A stretch of 7,356 nt of DNA from Thermoplasmata archaeon (GTDB taxonomy: Archaea; Thermoplasmatota; Thermoplasmata; Lutacidiplasmatales; UBA184), in NCBI GenBank assembly GCA_030044475.1, contig JASHVP010000170.1, forward strand, positions 1-7,356, in the 5' to 3' direction. Every line of letters begins with the position of its first letter. Within the stretch, counting starts at the first letter, position 1. The translations under genes were made by a program, and so were the position numbers. This document shows positions 1 to 6,118 of this stretch, piece after piece. The notes under the pieces are model-generated. The model was not told the origin of the DNA. It worked only from the letters and a program-made list of their open reading frames with translations, and made no database searches.

Positions 1-491
1 GTCGCCATGAGCACGACGATCACGAGGAAGAACGTCATCACGACTTCCAGGAGGAAGACGGACCCCATCGCCACGGTGTACGGCGACCCGTTCCCGGAGT
101 ACCCCTGCGAGGCCAACGCGGAGCCCTGGGCCAGGTTCCAGAGGCCGGTCGAGCCGTGCGCGACGCCCGCGATCGCCGCGACCCCGACGATCCCGCCGAC
201 GAACTCCGAGATCCAGTAGCCGATCGCCTCCGAGATCCGGAGGCGGCCGGAGAGGAGCAGGCCCAGGGTGATCGCCGGGTTGAACGATCCGCCCGAGATA
301 TCGCCGAAGGCGTACGCCATCCCCAGGACGCCGAGCCCGAGGGCGAGGGAGATCAGCAGCACGCGCCCGTTCGGGTCGCCGCCGAAGTTCGGTAGGTTCA
401 GGGCGAGCAGCGCTCCGCCCGTTACGGAAACGAGCAGTCCGAACGTTCCGATGAACTCGGCGACGCACTTCTGGCCGTACGTCCACGCCAT
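1..491 (-). CDS. MIP-family aquaporin (AqpZ-like), N-terminal part, cut by the window edge
   Basis: Membrane channel of the MIP family, expected to conduct water and perhaps small neutral solutes. I translated 163 residues from ATG 491; the frame runs off the left edge. The protein starts MAWTYGQKCVAEFIGTFGLL, the usual first helix. The first pore half-helix has the signature ISGGSFNPAITLG, with the NPA box at residues 71-73. The next part (SALASQGYSGNGSPYTVAMG, near 124-143, then a hydrophobic helix) follows the E. coli AqpZ pattern. The second NPA box and the selectivity arginine lie outside the window. By hand alignment, the AqpZ Phe43 position is Leu51 and the His before the first NPA is Ser69. 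An in-frame GTG exists at 503, but ATG 491 fits the TATA-like element at 516-521 better. It is 57 bases downstream of top6A on the same strand but seems to have its own promoter. Family is firm; substrate is unknown. Confidence 0.9.
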   Translation of the reverse strand, partial: MAWTYGQKCVAEFIGTFGLLVSVTGGALLALNLPNFGGDPNGRVLLISLALGLGVLGMAYAFGDISGGSFNPAITLGLLLSGRLRISEAIGYWISEFVGGIVGVAAIAGVAHGSTGLWNLAQGSALASQGYSGNGSPYTVAMGSVFLLEVVMTFFLVIVVLMA

Positions 492-515
492 CGGCGGGGG
501 CACCGACTTCGGGGG

Positions 516-527
516 TTAAGACTTTCG
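516..527 (-). promoter_or_regulatory. Putative archaeal BRE/TATA promoter of the aquaporin gene
   Basis: On the minus strand the sequence CGAAAGTCTTAA is a rare AT-rich island between top6A and the aquaporin. CGAAAG would be the TFB recognition element and TCTTAA (521 to 516) a degenerate TATA box. Its centre is about 27.5 bases upstream of ATG 491, the spacing expected if transcription begins at or next to the start codon (a leaderless mRNA). No Shine-Dalgarno sequence is seen before ATG 491, in agreement. The TATA match is imperfect. Confidence 0.5.
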
Positions 528-547
528 CCGCGGGCCGCCCCTCGGCG

Positions 548-1684
548 TCAGAGGACGCCCATCTGGTTGAGCTTCTCCGGAAGGTAGTGCTCCGTCACGT
601 AGTTCAGCCCGTACTTCGCGAGCGACTGCTGCTCGGCCTTCTTGCCGTTTTTCAGCATCAGCTCGATCTCCGACCGCCACTCCGCGGTCGCGAACCGCGG
701 GTCGGTGAGCTCCGCCTGCAGCGCGCGGACGTCCTGGTCGCTCAGCGCGTCCGACGGGAGTTCGTAGTTCTCGATGTCGGACGCCGTGACCCCGAGGAAC
801 TCGGCGCCCGGCGTGGCGAGGTAGTTCGAGATGTGGGCGGTCTTGATCGCCCCGAAGGCGACGCTCGCGAAGATGCGGAACGACCACGGGTCGCCGTCGG
901 TGAAGACCACGACCGGCAGCTCGAGTTCCTCGGTGAGGCGCTTGAGGAACCGCCGCGTCGAGCGCGCCGGCTGCCCCTTCAGGTGGATGAGGATCGCCTT
1001 CTGGTCCTCGTCGAACCCGTTCTCGGCGAGGCGGTCGACCATCCCACCGCACTCGATCGCGATGACGAACTTCGCGTTCGTCCCGACGAACGAGATCTTC
1101 TCCTTCTCGACGTTGAACGGCAGCGAGTATCCCCCGTCGCCGACGTCGTCGCGGCAGTTGATCCGCTTCACCTGCCCCTTGCGGTTCCGCTCCTTGATCG
1201 TCAGGTCGCCGATCACCGAGGCGCCGTTCTCCTCGGGATGCAGCCGGAAGTCCTCGCGGAGGCGTTGGCAGAGGACCTCGAGGTCCTCGATCAGGAGGTT
1301 CGACTCGTCCTCGGAGTGGAACTTCGCCTCCTCCCAGCCCTCGCTGATGTAGTACAGCTCCCGGAGCGTCGACGTCTTCCGGTCGCGAGCCATCTCGTTG
1401 ATGAAGTCGACGAGGTAGAACGTCCGCAGCAGCATCAGCGCGCCGTCGAGCTTCCGGGCGCTGCGCGTGCCCATCGCCTTCCCGAGCTTCCAGACCCCCT
1501 CGCGCATCTGGAACGAGAGGTTCTGCTTCGTCCGCAGCGGCAGCCGCATGCGCGGGATCTCCCCGTCGTCGAGCTGCTCGTAGATCTGCTTCGCCAGGGC
1601 GAGGGTCGGCCGGAGCGCGTCGGCCCGGATCTTCGGCTCGTCGTCACTCGTCGTCGCGGCTGCTCGCGCTCGCTTCGGCGGCAT
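548..1684 (-). CDS. top6A: DNA topoisomerase VI subunit A (Spo11-like)
   Basis: DNA-cleaving subunit of the A2B2 type IIB topoisomerase. It makes a transient double-strand break through a 5'-phosphotyrosyl bond so a second duplex can pass, driven by ATP bound to Top6B. The 378 residues match normal family length. The winged-helix (5Y-CAP) domain holds LRELYYIS with the likely catalytic tyrosine Y112, the second of the pair, by comparison with Spo11. The Toprim domain follows: glutamate E211 in IAIECGGMVDRL, and the acidic pair D263/D265 in FTDGDPW, which bind Mg2+. The C-terminal part (about 280-378) is also typical (HISNYLATPG, then LPEKLNQMGVL). All expected catalytic residues are present. 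The start overlaps top6B by 41 bases and is chosen because a strong Shine-Dalgarno precedes it. Residues 1-20 are a basic, low-complexity extension without family conservation. Confidence 0.97.
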   Translation of the reverse strand: MPPKRARAAATTSDDEPKIRADALRPTLALAKQIYEQLDDGEIPRMRLPLRTKQNLSFQMREGVWKLGKAMGTRSARKLDGALMLLRTFYLVDFINEMARDRKTSTLRELYYISEGWEEAKFHSEDESNLLIEDLEVLCQRLREDFRLHPEENGASVIGDLTIKERNRKGQVKRINCRDDVGDGGYSLPFNVEKEKISFVGTNAKFVIAIECGGMVDRLAENGFDEDQKAILIHLKGQPARSTRRFLKRLTEELELPVVVFTDGDPWSFRIFASVAFGAIKTAHISNYLATPGAEFLGVTASDIENYELPSDALSDQDVRALQAELTDPRFATAEWRSEIELMLKNGKKAEQQSLAKYGLNYVTEHYLPEKLNQMGVL

Positions 1685-3665
1685 CGTAATCGACCTCCTC
1701 GTCGGCCGCTCCCGCGGCCGCCGCGTCCTGGGCGGCGGCCTCGGCCGCCTCGACGATCGTGCGGGGCAGACGGACGTCCCAGTCGCCCGGGAGCGGGTCG
1801 GCGCCGAGCAGGTGCGACTCGTCGACCCCGGCGACGTACCAGTCGACGTCGTTCGCCTCCACGTCCGTCTTCGGCGGGAGGGAGACCTCGAGCTTCGTCC
1901 GCCCGTTCGGGGCGAGCTTCGGCAGGGTCCACCACGCCCGTCCGAGCTCCGGCTCGGTGCCGTCGGGCGCCGGGGCGAACGTCGCGACCGCCAGGACCTC
2001 GGGCGGCAGCTCCGCGAACAGCTCGAGCACCCGGGGCCGCGGCGTGTAGTTCGTCACCTCGACCGGCAGGGTGACCCGCTCGGGGGCGCGGACCACGGGG
2101 GCGTCGACGTTGACGACGTCCATGATGCGCGTGATCACGGGCGTCAGGTCGGGCGGGGGCTTCCCGACCAGTTGGCTCGTCTTCTCCGCGAGCTTCGGGA
2201 GGATCTTCTGGATGATCGCGAACTTCTCGCTCGCGAACTCGCGGCGGCTCTTGCGGGAGAGGTGCGTCCGCAGGTGCCGCGCCGCCGCCTGCAGGGCGAG
2301 CGTCAGCTCCTTGTCGAGCTCGGGGTCCTCCGCGATCGCCTCCTTCGCCTCGCTCGTGAACGGGATCTTCGTCGACGCGACGTGCACGAGCAGCAGCGCC
2401 GGCCCGATCGGCACGCCCGAACCTCCCTTCTGCTCGAGCCCGTACCGCCGCCAGTCGAGGTTCCCGACGGCGTTCGTGATCGCGCACGCCCCCTGCTGGA
2501 ACAGCAGGGGCACCCGGTTCGCGAACCGGAGGATCTGGATCGCCTGGTCCGCGGGCAGTCCGCCGCCGTAGACGACCCCGACCTCCACCATGAACGGGAA
2601 CCCGCCGCGCACCTTGGGCGGACGGCTCACCGGGGGAGCGAAGAACTCCGGTCTCAGCTCGCCCAGGACGTTGCGGAGGCCCCGCTTGATCAGGAGCGAA
2701 CCGATCGGGGAGAGGCAGTCGCTCGACGGGGCGAGCAGCGAAGCGGCCCGGAGGGAGTCCAGGAGGCGTTCCTGGCGCTCCGCCTGGATCTTGGCGGGCG
2801 GCTCCGAGGCGGGGATCTTCGCCGCCGCGAGGAGCTCCTTCGCCGACCGGGCGCTGACGCCCTGCAGGTCCTTCGCGAGGAACTCGGCGACGGTCGGCCG
2901 CCGCGTCCCTTTGAGCAGGTAGCCGAGCTCGCCGAGCTCGAGGCCGAACGGGTGGGGGAGGGTCTCCTTCGCGAGCGGGGGCAGGTCCGTCGTCGCCCGC
3001 TCGAACGTCGTCCGGGTCCCGTCCGGCTCGACGAGCACGATCCGGCAGTGCGGGTTCACGATCGCCGTGCTGCGCACGTAGTCGAGCGGCGACTGACGGC
3101 CGCGGGTGTACCGGGCCTTCAGGACCAGTTCCACGCGGGTCCCGTGCGGGCGGTCCCAGAGGACCACGTCCTCGGAGACGACCCGGGGCTGGTTCTTCTG
3201 CGTGTCGAGGACGAGCTCGAGGACGTGGGCGGCCTCCTCCTCCTCGACCTTCGAGGTGATCCGGGCCGGCCGGGCGGTCGTGAGGTTCGCGTAGAGCACG
3301 GCCGCGCTGATCCCGATCCCCTGCTGCCCGCGCGCCTGCCGGTTCGAGTGGAACCGCGAGCCGTAGAGGAGCCGGGCGAAGACGTTCGGGATCTCGCGCC
3401 GCAGGATCCCGGGCCCGTTGTCCGTGACCGCCACGCGCAGGCGCTCGTCGGTCTCCTTGGCGACCTCGACGAGGAGGTCCGGGAGCACCCGCGCCTCCTC
3501 GGCCGCGTCGATCGAGTTGTCGACCGCCTCCTTGACGGTCGTCAGCAGGGCCCGCTGGGGGTTGTCGAACCCGAGGATCTGGCGGTTGCGCTCGAAGAAC
3601 TCGGCGATCGAGATGTCGCGCTGCTTCGCGGCCAGTTGCTGGGCGATCGTCGGGGGCGGAGGCAC
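1644..3665 (-). CDS. top6B: DNA topoisomerase VI subunit B (GHKL ATPase)
   Basis: ATPase subunit of Topo VI; it dimerises on ATP binding and drives strand passage through Top6A. The GHKL fold is at about 20-230. The N-box is KEAVDNSIDA (45-54, with E46 and N50), the G1 box DNGPGI (82-87) and the G2 loop GQQGIGIS (113-120). A helix-two-turn-helix region is at about 245-285. The transducer domain follows, with the ATP-sensing lysine K433 in STKIPFTSEAKEA. Residues about 520-635 look like the extra C-terminal Ig-like domain known from Methanosarcina Top6B and absent from the short Sulfolobus form. This agrees with the long 673-residue product. Residues 638-673 are an Ala/Asp/Glu-rich tail. The GTG at 3665 is chosen because an in-frame TAG lies at 3688-3690, no other start codon lies between, the N-terminus aligns (SIAEFFERNRQILGFDNP), and a TATA box sits about 28 bases upstream. 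It probably shares its transcript with top6A. Confidence 0.97.
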   Translation of the reverse strand: MPPPPTIAQQLAAKQRDISIAEFFERNRQILGFDNPQRALLTTVKEAVDNSIDAAEEARVLPDLLVEVAKETDERLRVAVTDNGPGILRREIPNVFARLLYGSRFHSNRQARGQQGIGISAAVLYANLTTARPARITSKVEEEEAAHVLELVLDTQKNQPRVVSEDVVLWDRPHGTRVELVLKARYTRGRQSPLDYVRSTAIVNPHCRIVLVEPDGTRTTFERATTDLPPLAKETLPHPFGLELGELGYLLKGTRRPTVAEFLAKDLQGVSARSAKELLAAAKIPASEPPAKIQAERQERLLDSLRAASLLAPSSDCLSPIGSLLIKRGLRNVLGELRPEFFAPPVSRPPKVRGGFPFMVEVGVVYGGGLPADQAIQILRFANRVPLLFQQGACAITNAVGNLDWRRYGLEQKGGSGVPIGPALLLVHVASTKIPFTSEAKEAIAEDPELDKELTLALQAAARHLRTHLSRKSRREFASEKFAIIQKILPKLAEKTSQLVGKPPPDLTPVITRIMDVVNVDAPVVRAPERVTLPVEVTNYTPRPRVLELFAELPPEVLAVATFAPAPDGTEPELGRAWWTLPKLAPNGRTKLEVSLPPKTDVEANDVDWYVAGVDESHLLGADPLPGDWDVRLPRTIVEAAEAAAQDAAAAGAADEEVDYDAAEASASSRDDE
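1693..1700 (-). promoter_or_regulatory. Strong Shine-Dalgarno site for top6A, inside top6B
   Basis: The minus strand reads GAGGAGGT, then an 8-base spacer (CGATTACG), then ATG at 1684. This is a near-full match to the anti-Shine-Dalgarno end of 16S rRNA at good spacing. It fixes the top6A start and implies that ribosomes load afresh on top6A inside the top6B coding sequence. The same bases encode part of the acidic Top6B tail (EEVDYD). It is the clearest ribosome binding site in the window; other starts look leaderless or coupled to the upstream stop. Confidence 0.85.
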
Positions 3666-3690
3666 CGCCGAGCGTGGGGGAGGCGTCTCC

Positions 3691-3696
3691 TATAAG
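3691..3696 (-). promoter_or_regulatory. TATA box of the top6B-top6A operon
   Basis: The minus strand reads CTTATA. Its centre is about 28.5 bases upstream of the GTG start at 3665, so transcription should begin within a base or two of the start codon. No Shine-Dalgarno match is properly spaced before the GTG. The box stands out in the GC-rich surroundings and lies in the short non-coding gap between the nitrilase gene and top6B. The start site itself is inferred. Confidence 0.65.
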
Positions 3697-3703
3697 GCCC
3701 GCG

Positions 3704-3714
3704 TTCGAATCGAA
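3704..3714. promoter_or_regulatory. Short dyad (TTCGA-A-TCGAA) upstream of the top6B TATA box
   Basis: TTCGAATCGAA is an 11-base inverted repeat with perfect 5-base arms around one central base. On the minus strand it ends 7 bases before the TATA box, where an activator or repressor could contact TFB/TBP. The core TCGAACG (minus strand, 3708 to 3702) recurs in the gap before the small membrane protein (5056 to 5050), also just upstream of the TATA-like element. It could be an operator or chance, since TCGA is common in GC-rich DNA. Confidence 0.25.
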
Positions 3715-3734
3715 GGCGGCCGCCTCGGCGGGGG

Positions 3735-4556
3735 TTACGACCCGCTCGGCGCCGGCCCGGTCCGGTGGGCGGCGACGTCCCGGAGCACCGGCCGGAACGG
3801 CCGCCACCGATCCGACGCCGTCGGGTCGAGGTCGACGACCCGGACCGACTCCTCGGGGACGGTGGCCACGAGCTCCACCGGGCGCCCGTCGACCGGCTCG
3901 CCGCGGGGGTCCCAGACGCCGGAGCCGCCCCCGAAGACCATCCCGTCCTCGACCCCGACCCGGTTCACGTACACGACCGGGAGCCCGTTCTCGATCGCGC
4001 GCGCCGGCAGGAGTCGGTCGAACAGGCGGCGGCTGGTGACCGGCGCCGCCGAGATCGCCACGAGCAGCCGCGCCCCGGCGAGGGCCAGCTCGCGCGAGAC
4101 CTCCGGGAAGAAGACGTCGTAGCAGACCTGGAGGCCGAGCCGGTGGCCGTCCCACCCGACCGGCGCGCTCGCCGGCCCGGGCGAGAACGGCACCCCCTCC
4201 TCGAACGGCCCGAACGTGGGCAGGTACCGCTTCGCCTGGTGGTCCGTGCTCCCGTCCGGCCGGACCACGAGGGCGGCGTTGACGAGCTCCCCCGGGCGAT
4301 CCGGCGAGGCGAGCGGCGCCCCCACGACCAGCCCGGTCCCGGTCGCTGCGGCGATCCGGCCCAGCTCGCGGTGCGTCGGGTCCCCGGGCCGCATGGCGAG
4401 CTGGTGGAACCGGTCGCCGATCCGGTAGCCCGTGAGGAACAACTCGGGGAAGACCGCCAGCTCCGCCCGGGCCGACGCCGCGACGGCCTCGACGCGCCGG
4501 AGGTTCTCGCCGACGTCCCCCGCTCTCGGGGCGAGCTCGGCGAGCGCGAGGCGCAT
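3735..4556 (-). CDS. Nitrilase-superfamily carbon-nitrogen hydrolase (amidase), substrate unknown
   Basis: Predicted cytosolic amidohydrolase that cleaves a non-peptide C-N bond through a Glu-Lys-Cys triad. The 273 residues match single-domain members. The triad is visible: E38 in AVFPELFLTGY, K109 in QAKRYLPTFGPFEEG, and C145 in GLQVCYDVFFPEV. The second conserved glutamate of the family is near E119/E120. The C-terminal half keeps the family pattern RAIENGLPVVYVNRVG (186-201) and a small-residue loop (GGGSGVWDPRGEPVDG). There is no signal peptide or fused domain, such as the NAD synthetase or membrane parts found in NadE or Lnt. Substrates in the family include omega-amides, N-carbamoyl compounds and deaminated glutathione; the sequence does not let me choose. 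The ATG overlaps the upstream stop by one base (TGATG), with no Shine-Dalgarno, so it is probably translated by reinitiation after the membrane protein. Confidence 0.93.
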   Translation of the reverse strand: MRLALAELAPRAGDVGENLRRVEAVAASARAELAVFPELFLTGYRIGDRFHQLAMRPGDPTHRELGRIAAATGTGLVVGAPLASPDRPGELVNAALVVRPDGSTDHQAKRYLPTFGPFEEGVPFSPGPASAPVGWDGHRLGLQVCYDVFFPEVSRELALAGARLLVAISAAPVTSRRLFDRLLPARAIENGLPVVYVNRVGVEDGMVFGGGSGVWDPRGEPVDGRPVELVATVPEESVRVVDLDPTASDRWRPFRPVLRDVAAHRTGPAPSGS

Positions 4557-5005
4557 CAGTAGAAGTACCGACGCACGGCCAAAAGGTACACGAAGAGCAC
4601 CACGAGCAGGACGAACAGCACCGTGATCGAGCCGGTGAAGAACAGGTACGCGGTCGCGGCGAACACCAGCACGATCGTCGTCCAGAGCGCCCACGTCTCC
4701 TGCCGCCAGAGCGACGTCGCGACGCCGAGGAGGAGCGCGCCGACGATGGCGAGGATCCCGGCGCCGTAGAGGTCGATCGACTGGAACACCTCGAACACCA
4801 TCGGGACCGCGTTGCCGAACAGCAGGCCGAGGAGGAACAGCAGGCCGGCGAGCAGCATCGCGAGGCCGAGCAGCGCGATCAGGACCGACACGACGGCCAC
4901 GCCGAGCGGGAGTCGCGGGCGGGCGGAGCTCGGGGTCCACCGCGGGGGCAGCTGCTGGTAGGCGACCGGCGCGTCGGTGGAGGAGGCGGTCGAGCTCCCG
5001 CTCAT
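4556..5005 (-). CDS. Small four-helix membrane protein, function unknown
   Basis: I do not recognise the family. The 149-residue product has a polar N-terminal tail rich in Ser, Thr and Pro (about 1-31), then four likely transmembrane helices at about 34-62, 82-100, 104-124 and 126-143, and a short basic/aromatic end (RRYFY). Helix 1 is nearly all Leu/Gly/Ala. The loop between helices 1 and 2 has FEVFQSIDLYGAG, and the turn after helix 2 has WRQETWALW. I see no catalytic or metal-binding motif. The layout resembles small multi-pass proteins often labelled as hypothetical archaeal membrane proteins. The start is the first ATG, with no in-frame start codon just upstream. The stop is coupled to the nitrilase start (TGATG), so the two proteins are made from one mRNA and may act together, but no substrate or partner is evident. 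The hydrophobic pattern and downstream coupling make it a real gene. Confidence 0.85.
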   Translation of the reverse strand: MSGSSTASSTDAPVAYQQLPPRWTPSSARPRLPLGVAVVSVLIALLGLAMLLAGLLFLLGLLFGNAVPMVFEVFQSIDLYGAGILAIVGALLLGVATSLWRQETWALWTTIVLVFAATAYLFFTGSITVLFVLLVVLFVYLLAVRRYFY

Positions 5006-5039
5006 GGCCCGGGCCGACGAACGAGCCCGGGGCGGGGAG

Positions 5040-5051
5040 ATGTAGCTTTCG
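5040..5051 (-). promoter_or_regulatory. Possible weak promoter for the membrane protein-nitrilase pair
   Basis: The minus strand reads CGAAAGCTACAT in the 57-base gap after the isoprenyl synthase gene. The first six bases match the BRE-like half of the aquaporin promoter at 522-527. CTACAT would be a poor TATA box. It predicts a start near 5016 and a leader of about 11 bases before ATG 5005, with no Shine-Dalgarno. No T-rich archaeal terminator is seen between the two genes, so read-through from the upstream operon is also possible. Confidence 0.3.
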
Positions 5052-5062
5052 TTCGAGACGGT

Positions 5063-6118
5063 CTAGAAGCGACGCTCGGCGACGCCGTGGGCGAGCCGTT
5101 CCAAGAGGTGGCGGTACGGCCCCGGCGGCACCGGCTCGAGCGCGCGGACCGCTCGGTCCGCCCACGATTCCGCCTCGCGCGCCACCACCGCGGGGGTGCC
5201 GCCGAGCTCGGTCAGCTCCCGCAGACGCAGGAGGTGCTTCGTCCGCTTGCGGCGGAGCTGGAACAGCTCCTCGAACTCGCCCTGCCGGCGCGGGTCGAGC
5301 CGGTCGAGCGCCTCGAGGGCGACCAGGGTCGGGTTCCCCTCCCGGAAGTCGGTGAACAGCGGCTTGCCGAGCAGGTCCGGGTCGCCGAAGACGTCGAGAA
5401 GGTCGTCCTGGATCTGGAAGGCGATCCCGAGGGCCTTGCCGTACGTCTGCATCGCGTCGACCGTCGGGCTCGGCGCGCCGGCGATCTCGGCGACCGAGGC
5501 GAGCGCCGCGGCGATGATCGCCGCCGTCTTCCGCTCCACGACCCGGTAGTAGTGCTCCCGCCCGCTCGACAGGTCGAACCGGGACGCCTCCTGGAGGACC
5601 TCCCCCTCGACCAGGTCGGCGCACGACTCGCCGCAGCGCAGGATGATCGACCGCGGGTACTCCGCGGCGAGCTCGAAGGCCCGGACGAACAGGTAGTCCC
5701 CGGAGACGATGGCGAGGGGGATGCCGAACGCCCGCGGCATCGACGGCCGTCCGCGCCGGGTCTCCGCGTGGTCGATGACGTCGTCGTGGACCAGCGTCGC
5801 GGTGTGGATCAGCTGGAACGCCGCGGCCAGCGAGACGATCGGCCGCGTCGACTCGGCCCCGAGCGCGCGATGGGACGCGGCCATCAGCAGCGGGCGGACC
5901 CGCTTCCCGCCGGTGGCGCACGCGTAGCGCGCGGCCTCGGTCAATTGGGCGTACGTCGACCCGAGGACCTGGTGGAGCCGCCAGTCGACGTCCGCGAGGT
6001 CGCGGACCAGGTCCGGGAGCAGCGCGGCGACCTCCTCGGCGGTCGCGGCCCCGAGCGTTTGCGTGACCAGCGCCTCGAGCGAGGCGTCCGCCCCCTCGGG
6101 GCCGGGCGCGGCGGTCAC
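5063..6118 (-). CDS. trans-Isoprenyl (polyprenyl) diphosphate synthase
   Basis: Condenses isopentenyl diphosphate onto allylic diphosphates to make the C20 or longer chains used for archaeal lipids or quinone tails. The 351 residues are near family length. GKRVRP (71-76) binds substrate. The first Asp-rich motif is HDDVIDHAETRRG (D112, D113, D116) and the second is QIQDDLLD (D238, D239, D242). The positions 4 and 5 residues before the first motif, which limit chain length, are small (T108, A107 in HTATLVHDD). This resembles longer-chain synthases more than short-chain FPP enzymes, so GGPP or a longer product is likely. The GTG at 6118 is chosen because it overlaps the reductase stop as GTGA and follows a G-rich stretch (6124-6129) that may act as a weak Shine-Dalgarno. 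An in-frame ATG ten codons upstream is the alternative. It is followed by the membrane protein after 57 bases. Confidence 0.94.
   Translation of the reverse strand: MTAAPGPEGADASLEALVTQTLGAATAEEVAALLPDLVRDLADVDWRLHQVLGSTYAQLTEAARYACATGGKRVRPLLMAASHRALGAESTRPIVSLAAAFQLIHTATLVHDDVIDHAETRRGRPSMPRAFGIPLAIVSGDYLFVRAFELAAEYPRSIILRCGESCADLVEGEVLQEASRFDLSSGREHYYRVVERKTAAIIAAALASVAEIAGAPSPTVDAMQTYGKALGIAFQIQDDLLDVFGDPDLLGKPLFTDFREGNPTLVALEALDRLDPRRQGEFEELFQLRRKRTKHLLRLRELTELGGTPAVVAREAESWADRAVRALEPVPPGPYRHLLERLAHGVAERRF

Noticed and set aside
587..3695. Very long plus-strand open frames opposite top6A and top6B (for example 587-2074 and 1812-3695).
   Set aside because: They are antisense shadows of GC-rich genes: Arg-, Pro- and Asp/Glu-rich translations without domains, while the minus-strand frames hold complete catalytic motifs.
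3698..3725. tRNA T-loop-like sequence GTTCGAATC in the gap upstream of top6B.
   Set aside because: The flanking bases do not form the 5-base T-stem, and there is no room or pairing for the other tRNA arms.
3716..3725. Perfect palindrome GGCGGCCGCC near the nitrilase stop codon.
   Set aside because: It has no loop and no T-rich tract, and GC palindromes are expected by chance in this composition; I do not call it a terminator.
1435..4155. A 906-codon minus-strand frame spanning top6B and the nitrilase gene.
   Set aside because: It is out of frame with both real genes, translates to Arg/Gly/Pro-rich sequence, and shows no domain.
5006..5062. Possible terminator after the isoprenyl synthase gene.
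   Set aside because: No T-rich run in the transcribed direction and no convincing stem-loop; only a weak promoter-like element is visible.
4557..5921. Upstream extension of the nitrilase frame through the membrane protein and synthase genes.
   Set aside because: The extension is low-complexity Arg/Pro/Ala sequence overlapping two real genes; the conserved N-terminus (MRLALAELAP) begins at the TGATG junction.
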